NCBI GenBank assembly: GCA_001602415.1
Contig: CP012155.1
Coordinates: 2,784,223-2,848,222 of the forward strand
Length of the DNA stretch: 64,000 nucleotides
Source of the DNA: Bacteroidetes bacterium UKL13-3
GTDB taxonomy: Bacteria; Bacteroidota; Bacteroidia; UKL13-3
Direction of reading: 5' to 3'
In this document: piece by piece, positions 34,647 to 43,245 of the stretch
Layout of the letters: each line of letters opens with the position of its first letter
Numbering within the stretch: position 1 is the stretch's first letter
Program-made: the position numbers and the translations under genes
Notes under the pieces: model-generated
Databases searched by the model: none
The model's input: only the letters and a program-made list of their open reading frames with translations
Told to the model about the DNA's origin: nothing

Positions 34647-35651
34647 ATGATGAAACAATTTTTAGGATTAAGCCTTGTGCTCCTTTCCGCAAACTATGTG
34701 CACGCACAATTCGCACCACAAGTGGGAAATGTAGGAACAACTGCCATTCACATGGACAGCAGTGTTTGGGTTAACTGGGCAAACAATTGCTCGTTACAAC
34801 GAGGCTGGCAAAATATTGCTGATACCACTTTGGGGAAAGCCATTGTTGGAGATGATTCTTATGTGCCCGGTAAGGCAGGAAATGGTGTTGTAAGTTTGGG
34901 TGATGGAGGTTTTGCAACCGTTACATTTGAACACCCGATTGTGAATGGAGCCGGATATGATTTTGCTGTTTTTGAAAATGGATTTATTGATCAAACACTT
35001 GCTCCTGGAACGGCATTTTTGGAATTGGCATTTGTAGAAGTAAGTTCGGATGGCGAAAACTTTGTGCGATTTAAAGCAACGAGTTTAACCGACACCTTGC
35101 AACAAACAGGTGCATTTAAAGGCATGTTTGCAAATAACATAAATAACCTTGCAGGTAAATATTTGGGACAATACGGAACGCCATTTGATTTAGAAGAGTT
35201 GAAAGATGAACCCAACTTAGATGTAAATAATATTACACATGTGCGCATTGTAGATGTAGTAGGAAGTATTCAAAACACTTTCGCTTCGCGCGATGCACAA
35301 GGCAATAAAATTAACGATCCATGGCCTACTCCATTTGCTTCATCGGGTTTTGATTTAGACGCAGTAGGTGTTATTCATCAAAATATGAACCTCTCGCTTT
35401 CTGAAAAAATGAACTCAACACGTGTAACTATTTTTCCTAATCCTGTGGCAGAAAATCAAGATATACATGTTAGCTTTCAGCAAACAGCAGCCACTCATTT
35501 ACTGGTGTATGATATGTTGGGAAACAGTATCAATACGCATAACACCAGAACAGCAGATGGGATGATGATTCAACTCCCCAAAGCAGGAATCTACCACTTG
35601 TTACTTGCAAACGGAGAAGAAACGATTAGTAAGCGTATTACGGTGAGGTAA
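34647..35651 (+). CDS. riboswitch-controlled T9SS type A surface protein
   Basis: The protein has 334 residues from ATG 34647 (a second ATG follows at 34650), with a signal peptide (MMKQFLGLSLVLLSANYVHA). The mature domain, about 22-245, contains YVPGKAGNGVVSLGDGGFAT, then FENGFI, AFVEVSSDGENFVRF and ASSGFDLDAVGVIH. These features recall beta-sandwich cell-surface proteins that accompany B12-uptake loci, but I cannot name the family safely. A type A sorting domain ends the protein (IFPNPVAENQDIHVSFQQ ... GIYHLLLANGEETISKRITV). The cobalamin riboswitch directly upstream suggests that it captures corrinoid or an associated metal complex at the surface when B12 is scarce. Its TAA shares a base with the next ATG. 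Confidence 0.8.
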   Translation: MMKQFLGLSLVLLSANYVHAQFAPQVGNVGTTAIHMDSSVWVNWANNCSLQRGWQNIADTTLGKAIVGDDSYVPGKAGNGVVSLGDGGFATVTFEHPIVNGAGYDFAVFENGFIDQTLAPGTAFLELAFVEVSSDGENFVRFKATSLTDTLQQTGAFKGMFANNINNLAGKYLGQYGTPFDLEELKDEPNLDVNNITHVRIVDVVGSIQNTFASRDAQGNKINDPWPTPFASSGFDLDAVGVIHQNMNLSLSEKMNSTRVTIFPNPVAENQDIHVSFQQTAATHLLVYDMLGNSINTHNTRTADGMMIQLPKAGIYHLLLANGEETISKRITVR

Positions 35652-35839
35652 TGGAAAACAACACTAAACAATGTGCACGATGCAACCATGATTTTGAGTG
35701 CAAACCAATGGATATTGAAAATTGTATGTGTTCATCTTTTCAGTTGAACGAAAATGAATTACAGTTTCTTCAATTAACTTACAACGACTGTTTATGCAGC
35801 GATTGTTTGCAAGCCATTAAACAGCAAAATGAACACTAA
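35651..35839 (+). CDS. small cysteine-rich CWC-type protein
   Basis: The protein has 62 residues with cysteines in pairs: KQCARCNHDFECKP at the start, ENCMCSSF in the middle and DCLCSDCL near the end. Eight cysteines in such a short protein point to a zinc- or iron-binding fold. The layout matches the cysteine-rich CWC family, which is of unknown function. There is no signal peptide, so it is cytoplasmic. The start overlaps the stop of the surface protein by one base, and its end overlaps the lipoprotein gene by 11 bases, so it is translated from the riboswitch transcript. Confidence 0.75.
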   Translation: MENNTKQCARCNHDFECKPMDIENCMCSSFQLNENELQFLQLTYNDCLCSDCLQAIKQQNEH

Positions 35840-36464
35840 CATGATTTCTCCAACAATATACCGATGGTTCATATTTTTTTGTTGCAGTAGCCTGTTGATT
35901 GCTGCTTGCAAAAACGAACCAGAAGAGAACTCAATCCTTCTCAATATTGAAGCACCCAAGCTTGTTTTTTCGGAAGGTGATTCAATCATTTTTCGGTTAA
36001 AAGCTAATAACAATCAAGTAGCTGCCGATACTTGGACAACAACTATCGGTAATATTGATAATAGTGGTAATTGGATAGCTCCTCTGCATATTTCTGCAGA
36101 TACAATTTTGGCTATGATTGTGGCTACTTACCAAAACAAACAAACCTCTATCCAAATACAGATTACCAAAAAAGCGTTTCAAGAAAACACGGTGAGTTAT
36201 GCTCTAACCATTCAACCACTGCTTGCAAATAATTGTAACTTTAGTGGATGTCATGGCAATGGAAGTAGGGCCGGAAAGGTAGAATTGAGCGTTTATGATA
36301 ATGTTAAAAATAATGTAATTCCTTTTAATGCCGATGGTAGCAAACTGTATTTTTCACTTATTAAAACCAACCCTTTGCGGGTGATGCCACCAGCCGGAAA
36401 GTTACATGCCAATAAAATACAATCTGTTTGGTTGTGGATTGAGCAAGGTGCAAGAAATAACTAA
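35829..36464 (+). CDS. lipoprotein with a C-terminal cytochrome c-like CX4CH motif
   Basis: The 211-residue protein begins with a lipoprotein signal (FIFFCCSSLLIAACKN, lipid-bearing Cys near residue 28; an alternative ATG is at 35841). The middle is a beta-rich Ig-like region. The last 90 residues (SYALTIQPLLANNCNFSGCH, then GNGSRAGKVELSVYDNV and NPLRVMPPAGKLHANKI) match the c-type cytochrome-like domain found in Bacteroidota and Planctomycetes lipoproteins. The haem site is CX4CH rather than CX2CH, and the Met in VMPPAGK is a plausible axial ligand. It overlaps the CWC gene and is the last gene of the riboswitch operon. A role in redox chemistry at the outer envelope, perhaps reduction of captured corrinoid or metal, is inference. 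Confidence 0.7.
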   Translation: MNTNMISPTIYRWFIFFCCSSLLIAACKNEPEENSILLNIEAPKLVFSEGDSIIFRLKANNNQVAADTWTTTIGNIDNSGNWIAPLHISADTILAMIVATYQNKQTSIQIQITKKAFQENTVSYALTIQPLLANNCNFSGCHGNGSRAGKVELSVYDNVKNNVIPFNADGSKLYFSLIKTNPLRVMPPAGKLHANKIQSVWLWIEQGARNN

Positions 36465-36468
36465 GCTT

Positions 36469-36903
36469 TTACACCCTATGTTTTTTCCAATAGCGTTTGC
36501 CGTAGCTACAAAATATTTCGGAACCTGCTAAAATCTTTTTAGTGGCCATTAAGCAAACTTGGTTTTGTTCGTTGATAATAATTTTGGCATTATTGGTAAA
36601 AAGAGAAGCGGAATATCCTGTGGCATCATTGGCATACTTTGCAAAACACTCGGTATGCATACAGTCTAAAATTTTTCCGTTTAGCAGTGCAATAAAGTAC
36701 TTATCATCCTCGGCCGAAACTCTATCTCTTATTTGTTTTTCGGTAATCACGTCACCTTTAAAAACGGTTATCTCCTCATCTTTATACAAAGTAATGGCTG
36801 TAAACAACCCTCTGCCCGAAGCCACTAATTGCGATTCTTGAACGTATAAATAATCTGTTTCCGGAATGCCAAGCCGGTTGGTAAGAATGTCTTTTTGTTT
36901 CAC
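36469..36903 (-). CDS. SET-domain protein (putative lysine methyltransferase)
   Basis: The 144-residue protein consists almost entirely of a SET domain. SGRGLFTAITLYKDEEITVF holds the SAM-binding GxG loop, and AKYANDATGYSASLFTNNAK stands in for the usual NHS-type strand. A C-terminal IFCSYGKRYW has the E-x-x-x-x-YG pattern with the catalytic-type tyrosine. Pre- and post-SET cysteine clusters are absent. Bacterial stand-alone SET proteins are known but poorly characterised, and their targets are generally unknown. It lies convergent with the riboswitch operon, 4 bases from its last stop, and divergent from the permease gene, so it has its own promoter. Confidence 0.8.
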   Translation of the reverse strand: MKQKDILTNRLGIPETDYLYVQESQLVASGRGLFTAITLYKDEEITVFKGDVITEKQIRDRVSAEDDKYFIALLNGKILDCMHTECFAKYANDATGYSASLFTNNAKIIINEQNQVCLMATKKILAGSEIFCSYGKRYWKKHRV

Positions 36904-36982
36904 ACTTATTTCCCAATAACAACGATGCTAATCGGGTGAGCAATATAGTGTATTCATTTGGACTGCTGCTTTTTTCAAAATC

Positions 36983-38350
36983 GTGTATATTGCTTGCATG
37001 CAAACTTCCAAAAAACTATCCCTGCTTGATTGCACCATGCTCATTATTGGTTCCATGATTGGCTCCGGAATTTTTATTGTTCCGGCCGCAATGAGCCGCG
37101 ATTTAGGATCTCCATTCATGCTACTGTTGGCTTGGTTTGTAACAGCACTGCTTACCCTTTTTGCTGCTTTGAGTTATGGCGAACTCGCTGCCATGATGCC
37201 TAAAGCAGGCGGACAGTATGTGTACCTCCGCGAGGCGTACAATCCGCTATTTGGATTTTTATATGGATGGACCCTTTTCACCGTTATTCAAACAGGCACC
37301 ATCGCAGCTGTGGCTGTGGCATTTGCTAAATTTTCGGGTGTGTTTTTTTCGTTTATTTCACCCGAAAACGTTGTTTTTCAGATAGGATCATTTACCGTTC
37401 AAACACAACAAATACTTGCTATTGCCATTGTGTGGCTGCTCACTTTTTCCAATTTCCGCAACGTGAAAAGTGGTGCATTTCTGCAAAACATTTTTACGTT
37501 TACCAAAATAGGAGCCATCGTTTTTATGATAGGTGCAGGCTTATATTTTGCCCTTACACACGATACTATCGCACAAGATTATAGCATTCCTTCTCAAACA
37601 TCTTCTTATTCCTATTGGGGTATATTTTGTGTGGCATTGGTGGGTTCTATCTTTTCATCTGATGCATGGAACAATGTAACGTTTACCGGTAGTGAAATTG
37701 AAAAACCCGAACGTAACCTTCCACTCTCTTTGGTTATGGGAACCACGATTGTATTGGGAATTTATATGTTTATCAATTGGGTGTATTTGCAAGTACTCTC
37801 TTTTGATGCCATTCAACATGCCGAAAACGACAGGGTTGGAACCGTTATGCTTCAAACTGTTTTTGGTGATGTAGGAATGTATTTGATGGCAGCCCTCATT
37901 ATGATTTCTACGTTTGGGTGCATTAATGGATTGACACTTTCGGGCTCAAGAGTGTATTATGCAATGGCTAAAGATAAACTGTTTTTTGCCAAAGCAGGAA
38001 CACTCAACCAAAACGATTCGCCACAATTTGCCCTCATCATTCAGGCTATTTGGACAAGCATTCTTACCCTCTCGGGATCGTATGGCGATTTGCTGGATTA
38101 TGTGGTTTTTGCTGTACTTATTTTTTATGTACTAACGGTTGCGGGAATTTTTGTATTACGCCACAAACAACCCAACGCTCCCCGACCTTATAAAGTATTT
38201 GCTTATCCTTATTTGCCCGCCATCTATATTTTACTGGCATCGTTTATTTGCATCAACCTGTTACTATACAAACCCGATTATACCTACCCCGGATTAGGTA
38301 TTGTACTGTTGGGTATTCCGGTGTATTATTTAATAAAGAAAAAGTTTTGA
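36983..38350 (+). CDS. APC-family amino acid permease
   Basis: The 455-residue transporter has about 12 predicted helices. The first broken helix, IIGSMIGSGIFIVPAAM, is the APC substrate-binding motif. ALSYGELAAMMPKAGGQYVY, then LREAYNPLFGFLYGWTLF and SDAWNNVTFTGSEIEKPERN, place it in the L-type/basic amino acid branch of the APC superfamily. It probably exchanges or takes up neutral amino acids at the inner membrane; the exact substrate is not readable. The start is preceded closely by TATATTGC, a one-base variant of the -7 box. It is transcribed away from the SET gene and stands alone. Confidence 0.88.
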   Translation: MYIACMQTSKKLSLLDCTMLIIGSMIGSGIFIVPAAMSRDLGSPFMLLLAWFVTALLTLFAALSYGELAAMMPKAGGQYVYLREAYNPLFGFLYGWTLFTVIQTGTIAAVAVAFAKFSGVFFSFISPENVVFQIGSFTVQTQQILAIAIVWLLTFSNFRNVKSGAFLQNIFTFTKIGAIVFMIGAGLYFALTHDTIAQDYSIPSQTSSYSYWGIFCVALVGSIFSSDAWNNVTFTGSEIEKPERNLPLSLVMGTTIVLGIYMFINWVYLQVLSFDAIQHAENDRVGTVMLQTVFGDVGMYLMAALIMISTFGCINGLTLSGSRVYYAMAKDKLFFAKAGTLNQNDSPQFALIIQAIWTSILTLSGSYGDLLDYVVFAVLIFYVLTVAGIFVLRHKQPNAPRPYKVFAYPYLPAIYILLASFICINLLLYKPDYTYPGLGIVLLGIPVYYLIKKKF

Positions 38351-38465
38351 TAACAATTGGTCAAACTATATAATTCCAGTTATAAACAGATTGAAAAAGG
38401 AACGGTATAATGCTCTCTAATTTTTCGGTGAAACACTAGAAGGCTATCAAACTCTGAATGCAAAC

Positions 38466-38539
38466 AACTCAATCACTTAATTACTCAATTACCATTCACT
38501 CAATCACTCATTTACTCAATCACTCATTTACTCAATCAC
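38466..38539. repeat. tandem ACTCAATC / ACTCATTT octamer repeat
   Basis: About nine imperfect copies of an 8-base word (ACTCAATC, ACTCATTT and near variants such as ACTTAATT) follow in tandem. The last two 16-base pairs are exact. The repeat runs into the end of the DUF1684 gene and supplies its stop codon on the minus strand. Slippage here would change the protein's C-terminus. Confidence 0.7.
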
Positions 38540-39115
38540 CATCCGCTCCCCGGCAGTAATGTCCATATCTAAATGATTTTCGCGGGGAACTTTTGGGCAT
38601 GAGTATCTTGACGTGTATGCACAGTAAGGAATATAGCTGTAATTAAAATCAAGTAATACTTCTTTGTGGTGATCGTTATAAGGTAGATCGATGTAACGCC
38701 CACCGCTGTATGTTTCCTTGCCATTGGTTAAATCAGTGAAGGGAATAAACAAGGTGCGGTTACGTTTCATTTCATCCGTTTGATAAGCCGGCAATTGAAA
38801 AGATTTTCTATCAATCGAGAAATCGAGCACCGCTGTTTGCATATAACCGATAATATCACCACCTGTTTGCGGAATATCTACATACCCAATTTGCGGCAAC
38901 CAAGTAATTACAGCTTGTACCTTGAATTGCTCATTAGGTTCAAAAAAATGAAGTCCTTTAAATGTTTGTATTTCATCAACAGTGAGAGGCGATTTTTCGG
39001 GATGTAAAAATGCTGCGCTCTTATCCGCTTGATCTTGGGAAACCTTCAAACTATAGTTGTTGGAAGGCGCGCATCCAATAACTAGTAAACACAAAAATCC
39101 AATAAATTTATGCAC
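38528..39115 (-). CDS. DUF1684 lipoprotein
   Basis: The 195-residue protein starts at a GTG that overlaps the Omp28 stop codon by one base. A lipoprotein signal is visible (FIGFLCLLVIGCAPSN). The DUF1684 signature is clear: PFTDLTNGKETYSGGRYIDL, then LDFNYSYIPYCAYTSRYSCP and ENHLDMDITAGE. The family is widespread and of unknown biochemical function. Placement with the Omp28-like lipoprotein and the putative beta-barrel suggests an outer-envelope role, but nothing catalytic can be read. Its final codons are inside a tandem repeat. Confidence 0.85.
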   Translation of the reverse strand: MHKFIGFLCLLVIGCAPSNNYSLKVSQDQADKSAAFLHPEKSPLTVDEIQTFKGLHFFEPNEQFKVQAVITWLPQIGYVDIPQTGGDIIGYMQTAVLDFSIDRKSFQLPAYQTDEMKRNRTLFIPFTDLTNGKETYSGGRYIDLPYNDHHKEVLLDFNYSYIPYCAYTSRYSCPKVPRENHLDMDITAGERMVIE

Positions 39116-40044
39116 TATTCTGCAACTTCAAACTCTTTAGATTGCACCACTACATTATCACCTCCACGGTGAACAAATGCAACAATGCCCAAATGTTTTT
39201 TGTCGTAAGGAGCTTTTCCTGCTTCAGGTGTTAATTCGAGAGAATACCGTTTTTCAACCACACGTCCCTTCACTAAAGTGATATTAGGAGTGGCGTTAAT
39301 TTTATCCCCTAAATTAGATGTAAACATTTTACGCAACACGTGCATGTGAGGATAATCAGCGATATATGTTGCACCAATATTAGGATCTGTTGTTTCCTGC
39401 ACGTCAATAATACTATCCTGAATCAATGCCATTGAAATATAATAATCACCGCTAAGGTCTTCCGTAAATCTTAATTCTAAATCGGCATTCAGTTTTCCAT
39501 CTGCTCCGTAAGAAGTTCTCACATAAATATTTACCGGTGTTACTGAATCGTTTTCAGATGTTACTTTAGCAGCCCATTCTGTTCGGTCGATAAAACGATC
39601 TGTTTTGCCTGCAAATAATTTTCTATTTACATATCCATTGGGTAGTGAATTGGGGGTTCCCAACGTTGCCAACATCTGACCTCCAGCATCTGTTCGTAAA
39701 TCATATTTACTTACAAATCCCTTATCCGGTTTATTTACTGGCAATGTGAGTGAATTAAGAGATGAAGTATTCGGATAGATGGTGATGGAATTGACTCTTC
39801 CCGCAAAATCAGCTTTCAGTCTTTTGATGATAACTGCTGCGTCAGGGCAGTTTACACAACGAACTCCCGAGATATCTTCCACTAAAACTTCACGAAGTTG
39901 TGGTGCTGGCAAACCAGCAACATCCACAAAAGTAGTTTCATAGGTAACGGTGTTAGGCGTATAATTAATGTACGGAGGCTCCTCTTCACACGCCACAAAC
40001 AAGAAACATGCAGCGGCAAGGGTTAGTAATAACATATTTTTCAT
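39115..40044 (-). CDS. Omp28-related lipoprotein with a thioredoxin-like CxxC region
   Basis: The 309-residue protein has a lipoprotein signal (LLTLAAACFLFVACEE). VLVEDISGVRCVNCPDAAVI contains a CxxC where thioredoxin-fold proteins have their active site, and the pattern of FxGxxCxNCP is the hallmark of Omp28-like proteins of Bacteroidota. The rest is beta-rich (DLELRFTEDLSGDYYISMAL). It may handle disulphides or thiols in the periplasm or at the outer membrane. The gene lies 22 bases downstream of the DUF6029-like barrel gene and is directly coupled to the DUF1684 gene. Confidence 0.82.
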   Translation of the reverse strand: MKNMLLLTLAAACFLFVACEEEPPYINYTPNTVTYETTFVDVAGLPAPQLREVLVEDISGVRCVNCPDAAVIIKRLKADFAGRVNSITIYPNTSSLNSLTLPVNKPDKGFVSKYDLRTDAGGQMLATLGTPNSLPNGYVNRKLFAGKTDRFIDRTEWAAKVTSENDSVTPVNIYVRTSYGADGKLNADLELRFTEDLSGDYYISMALIQDSIIDVQETTDPNIGATYIADYPHMHVLRKMFTSNLGDKINATPNITLVKGRVVEKRYSLELTPEAGKAPYDKKHLGIVAFVHRGGDNVVVQSKEFEVAE

Positions 40045-40066
40045 GGTAATGATGAATTATTTTGTG

Positions 40067-41743
40067 TTAAAAATTGGTTGTTAAACTTATACGGGCTCCA
40101 CTAAATGCAGGCTCTACCCTGCAAACACCTCCTGTACAATTTACTCCCTGTGGTTGCTTTAAAAAGCCTCCCGAAAACCTTGAGGTTTTGTAGGTATATG
40201 CAGCAAAGAAATTAAAATAATGCACCAACTCAAATGTTTCACCGGCAGCAGGTTTATTAACCGAACCATGCTGAAAATTCAACATATCTCCGGCCGAGAA
40301 ACTCCAATGTGGAGCAGCATTGTATTCCAACAATCCATTCACAAAGCTACCTAAATCCTGCTTGGTGTGCATATACTGCCACTCGAAACGTAACGAACGA
40401 GTTGGGGTTAACTTATACGTCATTTCACCAAATGGAGTAAGCGCTTCCACAAACGGAGCAAATGCTTTGAGTTCGTATGTTGCTTGGTTGTATCCTATAG
40501 ATTGTATACCAATCATAGCCTTAAATGTTTTGTTAAATTTGTGCTGCACATCTACATAGATCTCTCTAAATAGCCTTGTGGTTGTATCATAGGTAAAAGT
40601 TGCTGTTTTAAAATCAACACCTTTTAAGGTTGTTACCAATGATGTGTTAACGTTAACCTGTGTTTTTTTGCTTGGTTTTAGTGTTAACTCCAACTGCATA
40701 GCATTTTCGCCCAACTCCTGAACAACCGAGTTATAACGGGCAAGTAAACGATACGTATTTTGACGCGTAATGGACGGTAAATAATTAATAGGTGCGTTGT
40801 TGGGTATGGGTGCAATTTCTAACGGAGAAACCCTCAAAGGAAAACGTTCAATACGTTTAAACTGCGCGTTAATTCCAATTCCTTTGCTCGAATATGAAAT
40901 ACTGGTATGGTAAATATGTCCGTTGGATTTCATCAATTTATTGTTCAAATCCAAAATAGCCTCATCGGTTTTGTAATCATACTCAACCATCCACGAAAAA
41001 TTTCCAAAGTTTAACGTGTTATAAAACTGAAAAGCGTACACATTGTATTTGGGATCAAAACGATCGGGAAGTGCGTAACTATTAATAGTTGAGGTAATGG
41101 CATTCATAGTTGTTTGATCCAATGTTCTATTCACCACAGATGCCCCCAAATCGGCTGTAACTTTTTCGCTTAGTGCTAAGCGGTGCTCGGCATTTACCCC
41201 TTTAATAATAGGCTCGCGCGCATCAAAACGGAATTTTTGCTTTCCGGTAAATGCCTTAAAACGGGTATTATCACTCAAATTATAAATTACCCTAGCACCT
41301 TGTATAGCAAAGTCAATACCGATGTTTCTGTCTTCGTATGAGCGAAAAGTCATTCCCGACCCAAACTGATCATAAATATATCCAACAGTAATGTTGAGCT
41401 TATCAATATCCTTACTCACTTGCCAAAAGCCAACACCTTGATTAGAATACGCTGCTTGCGGATTAAATAATGGTGTATTGTTAAACGCATCATAGCGCAA
41501 TGCAAAGTTGAATCCCTTAAATTTATAGCTCATAAACAGCCACGCATCTGTTGATGATTTTTCTTTTAAATACTGAGTTGTAGATGCACCAATCCTGTCA
41601 TCGCGCAAGTAAAATTGATTATTGGTTTGAAAGTTTCCCGAAAATTCACCCTTATCCTCTTTAGATGGATCTGTTTCGTTTTGAGCAGAAACATAGTATA
41701 AACAAACAAACAATGAGGTTATAAGTAAAAGTGTCTTTTTCAT
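40067..41743 (-). CDS. putative outer-membrane beta-barrel protein (DUF6029-like)
   Basis: From MKKTLLLITSLFVCLYYVSA the protein has 558 residues (ATG 41743; a few codons of open frame precede it). It is built from alternating amphipathic strands rich in Tyr, Phe and Asn (for example FNFALRYDAFNNTPLF, WMVEYDYKTDEAIL, SLRFEWQYMHTKQDLG) and ends with an aromatic residue (RISLTTNF), as outer-membrane barrels do. Size and neighbourhood with an Omp28-type lipoprotein match the DUF6029 family as I remember it. It is the first gene of a three-gene operon. Transport or structural function is unknown. Confidence 0.65.
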   Translation of the reverse strand: MKKTLLLITSLFVCLYYVSAQNETDPSKEDKGEFSGNFQTNNQFYLRDDRIGASTTQYLKEKSSTDAWLFMSYKFKGFNFALRYDAFNNTPLFNPQAAYSNQGVGFWQVSKDIDKLNITVGYIYDQFGSGMTFRSYEDRNIGIDFAIQGARVIYNLSDNTRFKAFTGKQKFRFDAREPIIKGVNAEHRLALSEKVTADLGASVVNRTLDQTTMNAITSTINSYALPDRFDPKYNVYAFQFYNTLNFGNFSWMVEYDYKTDEAILDLNNKLMKSNGHIYHTSISYSSKGIGINAQFKRIERFPLRVSPLEIAPIPNNAPINYLPSITRQNTYRLLARYNSVVQELGENAMQLELTLKPSKKTQVNVNTSLVTTLKGVDFKTATFTYDTTTRLFREIYVDVQHKFNKTFKAMIGIQSIGYNQATYELKAFAPFVEALTPFGEMTYKLTPTRSLRFEWQYMHTKQDLGSFVNGLLEYNAAPHWSFSAGDMLNFQHGSVNKPAAGETFELVHYFNFFAAYTYKTSRFSGGFLKQPQGVNCTGGVCRVEPAFSGARISLTTNF

Positions 41744-41844
41744 GGAGATAGTCAATTTTCTATTTTAATGACAACCAAAGACTTGAACAGCCTCGTTATT
41801 ATTATCAATTATAGCCTGCAAAATATGAAAAATAAGGCAATCAC

Positions 41845-41883
41845 AAAAAAGCCTTACAACAAGTATGCTGCAAGGCTTTTTTT
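41845..41883 (-). terminator. bidirectional hairpin after the truncated T9SS gene
   Basis: Arms AAAAAAGCCTT (41845-41855) and AAGGCTTTTTTT (41872-41883) enclose a 16-base loop. It follows the T9SS gene stop on the minus strand and lies upstream of the barrel gene. Confidence 0.75.
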
Positions 41884-41901
41884 AATGAGTGGAGAATAAA
41901 C

Positions 41902-43245
41902 TTATTGAACCCATAATTTTTTAACTACAATAGCCTCTCCCGATTGTATTTTCACAAAGTAAATACCTGCTTTAAGCCCATTAATTGGCAAAACAACAGC
42001 TTTTGGGGATGCAGTAAAATTGGCTTCTATTTTTCCTGAAATTCCAATAATGCTTACCACATCTTTATGTGGTATCAACCCAACAAGAGTAGCTTCCTCT
42101 TTTGCCGGATTAGGATACAATTGGATGGCATCTAATCTTTTTAACTCACTCACACTCGTGGTAACATTGTTTTGGATAAAAATATTGCGGAACGAATTGG
42201 AGAAACGAACAAGCGTGTTCGACTCAGCTTTTACCTGCCAAATTCCTGTAAACAATTGCCCTTGAGCAATACCATTTGAAATAGCCATAGCATATATGTT
42301 GGCTTTTGTTAGTTTAAACACTGCGCTATTACCTGTAATCAGTTCAAAACGCGGAGTACTAAAATCTTCACCAACGGTATCCAATACAAATGTATAGGTA
42401 GTTGCATAAACACCATTTGAATTGACACAAGGAGTCCAACTCAATAAAATGGTATCATTTAAGTTTGCATTGGTAAGCAAAATAGTATCGTTATTTGCGG
42501 GAGTTAAGAGATTAAAGGCATTCAAACTATCTTGAATATTAATGGTAATATCATCTTGTGTACGAGGTATGATTTGATACCCGTTAAATGCAAATGGCGA
42601 TGCAAAACTGGTACTTGTTTGCGAACCCAATCCAACAATATTAAAGGTAGGAGTAGTTGGCAAAGGCTTACCGGCTAGTATTGAAGTATTAAGCACTCTG
42701 ATAACAATAGTATCATTCGCAGCATTGGTAACACTGATATTGGATGATGTGGTTGGCCAATTGGCTCCTGTTGGGCGGGTAACAAATTTCACATTGTTTA
42801 CACGTACCAAATCACTCTCAGTCAACTCATCAACTTTAACCACGGTTGAAGGTGTTTTAAGTGTGTTACCTGATGATGTAAAGATGATGGTATCGAGGAT
42901 TAACTGTGCTAAACCTCTATTGGTTGAAATGGCTCCCGAAACTTCTATTTCATCTCCTTCTTTAACCGTATAGCCAAAATTTCTTGTTGTGTTGAATAAT
43001 GTAATACCACCTGTTGAGTCTCTCAATACGCATTGAACTCCTGTAAAACGTTGGTTAAATCCATACACAATTCCTTTTAAGGTTGCGAACTTACCCGTAC
43101 TGTCTGGAACTCCTGTTGTGGGATTCACTTTAATAATTTGTGCAATAGCATATTGTAAGGGTATTCCTAAAGTTGTACCATTTGCAAAAGCACCAGGCGA
43201 TTGCATTGAATCTGCATCCCTAACAACAATTACAACTGCTTGATA
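41902..43245 (-). pseudogene. T9SS type A surface protein truncated at its 5' end by IS982
   Basis: The reading frame is open without interruption from the stop at 41902 up to the IS982 edge (reading YQAVVIVVRDADSMQS at the junction), so the first Met at 43206 is internal. The remaining 447 codons contain an OB-fold-like domain (TLKGIVYGFNQRFTGVQCVL, then GDEIEVSGAISTNRGLAQL) resembling those next to secreted nucleases, an Ig-like segment, and a type A sorting domain (YPNPAKEEATLVGLIPHKD ... GIYFVKIQSGEAIVVKKL). The signal peptide is missing. Just across the IS, the same strand carries ATG AAT ACT AAG CTA CTA, a possible original start, but joining the two ends does not restore the frame. Confidence 0.72.

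Noticed and set aside
38466-38539. CRISPR-like array
   Set aside because: Units are 8-16 bases with no spacers; it is a simple tandem repeat.
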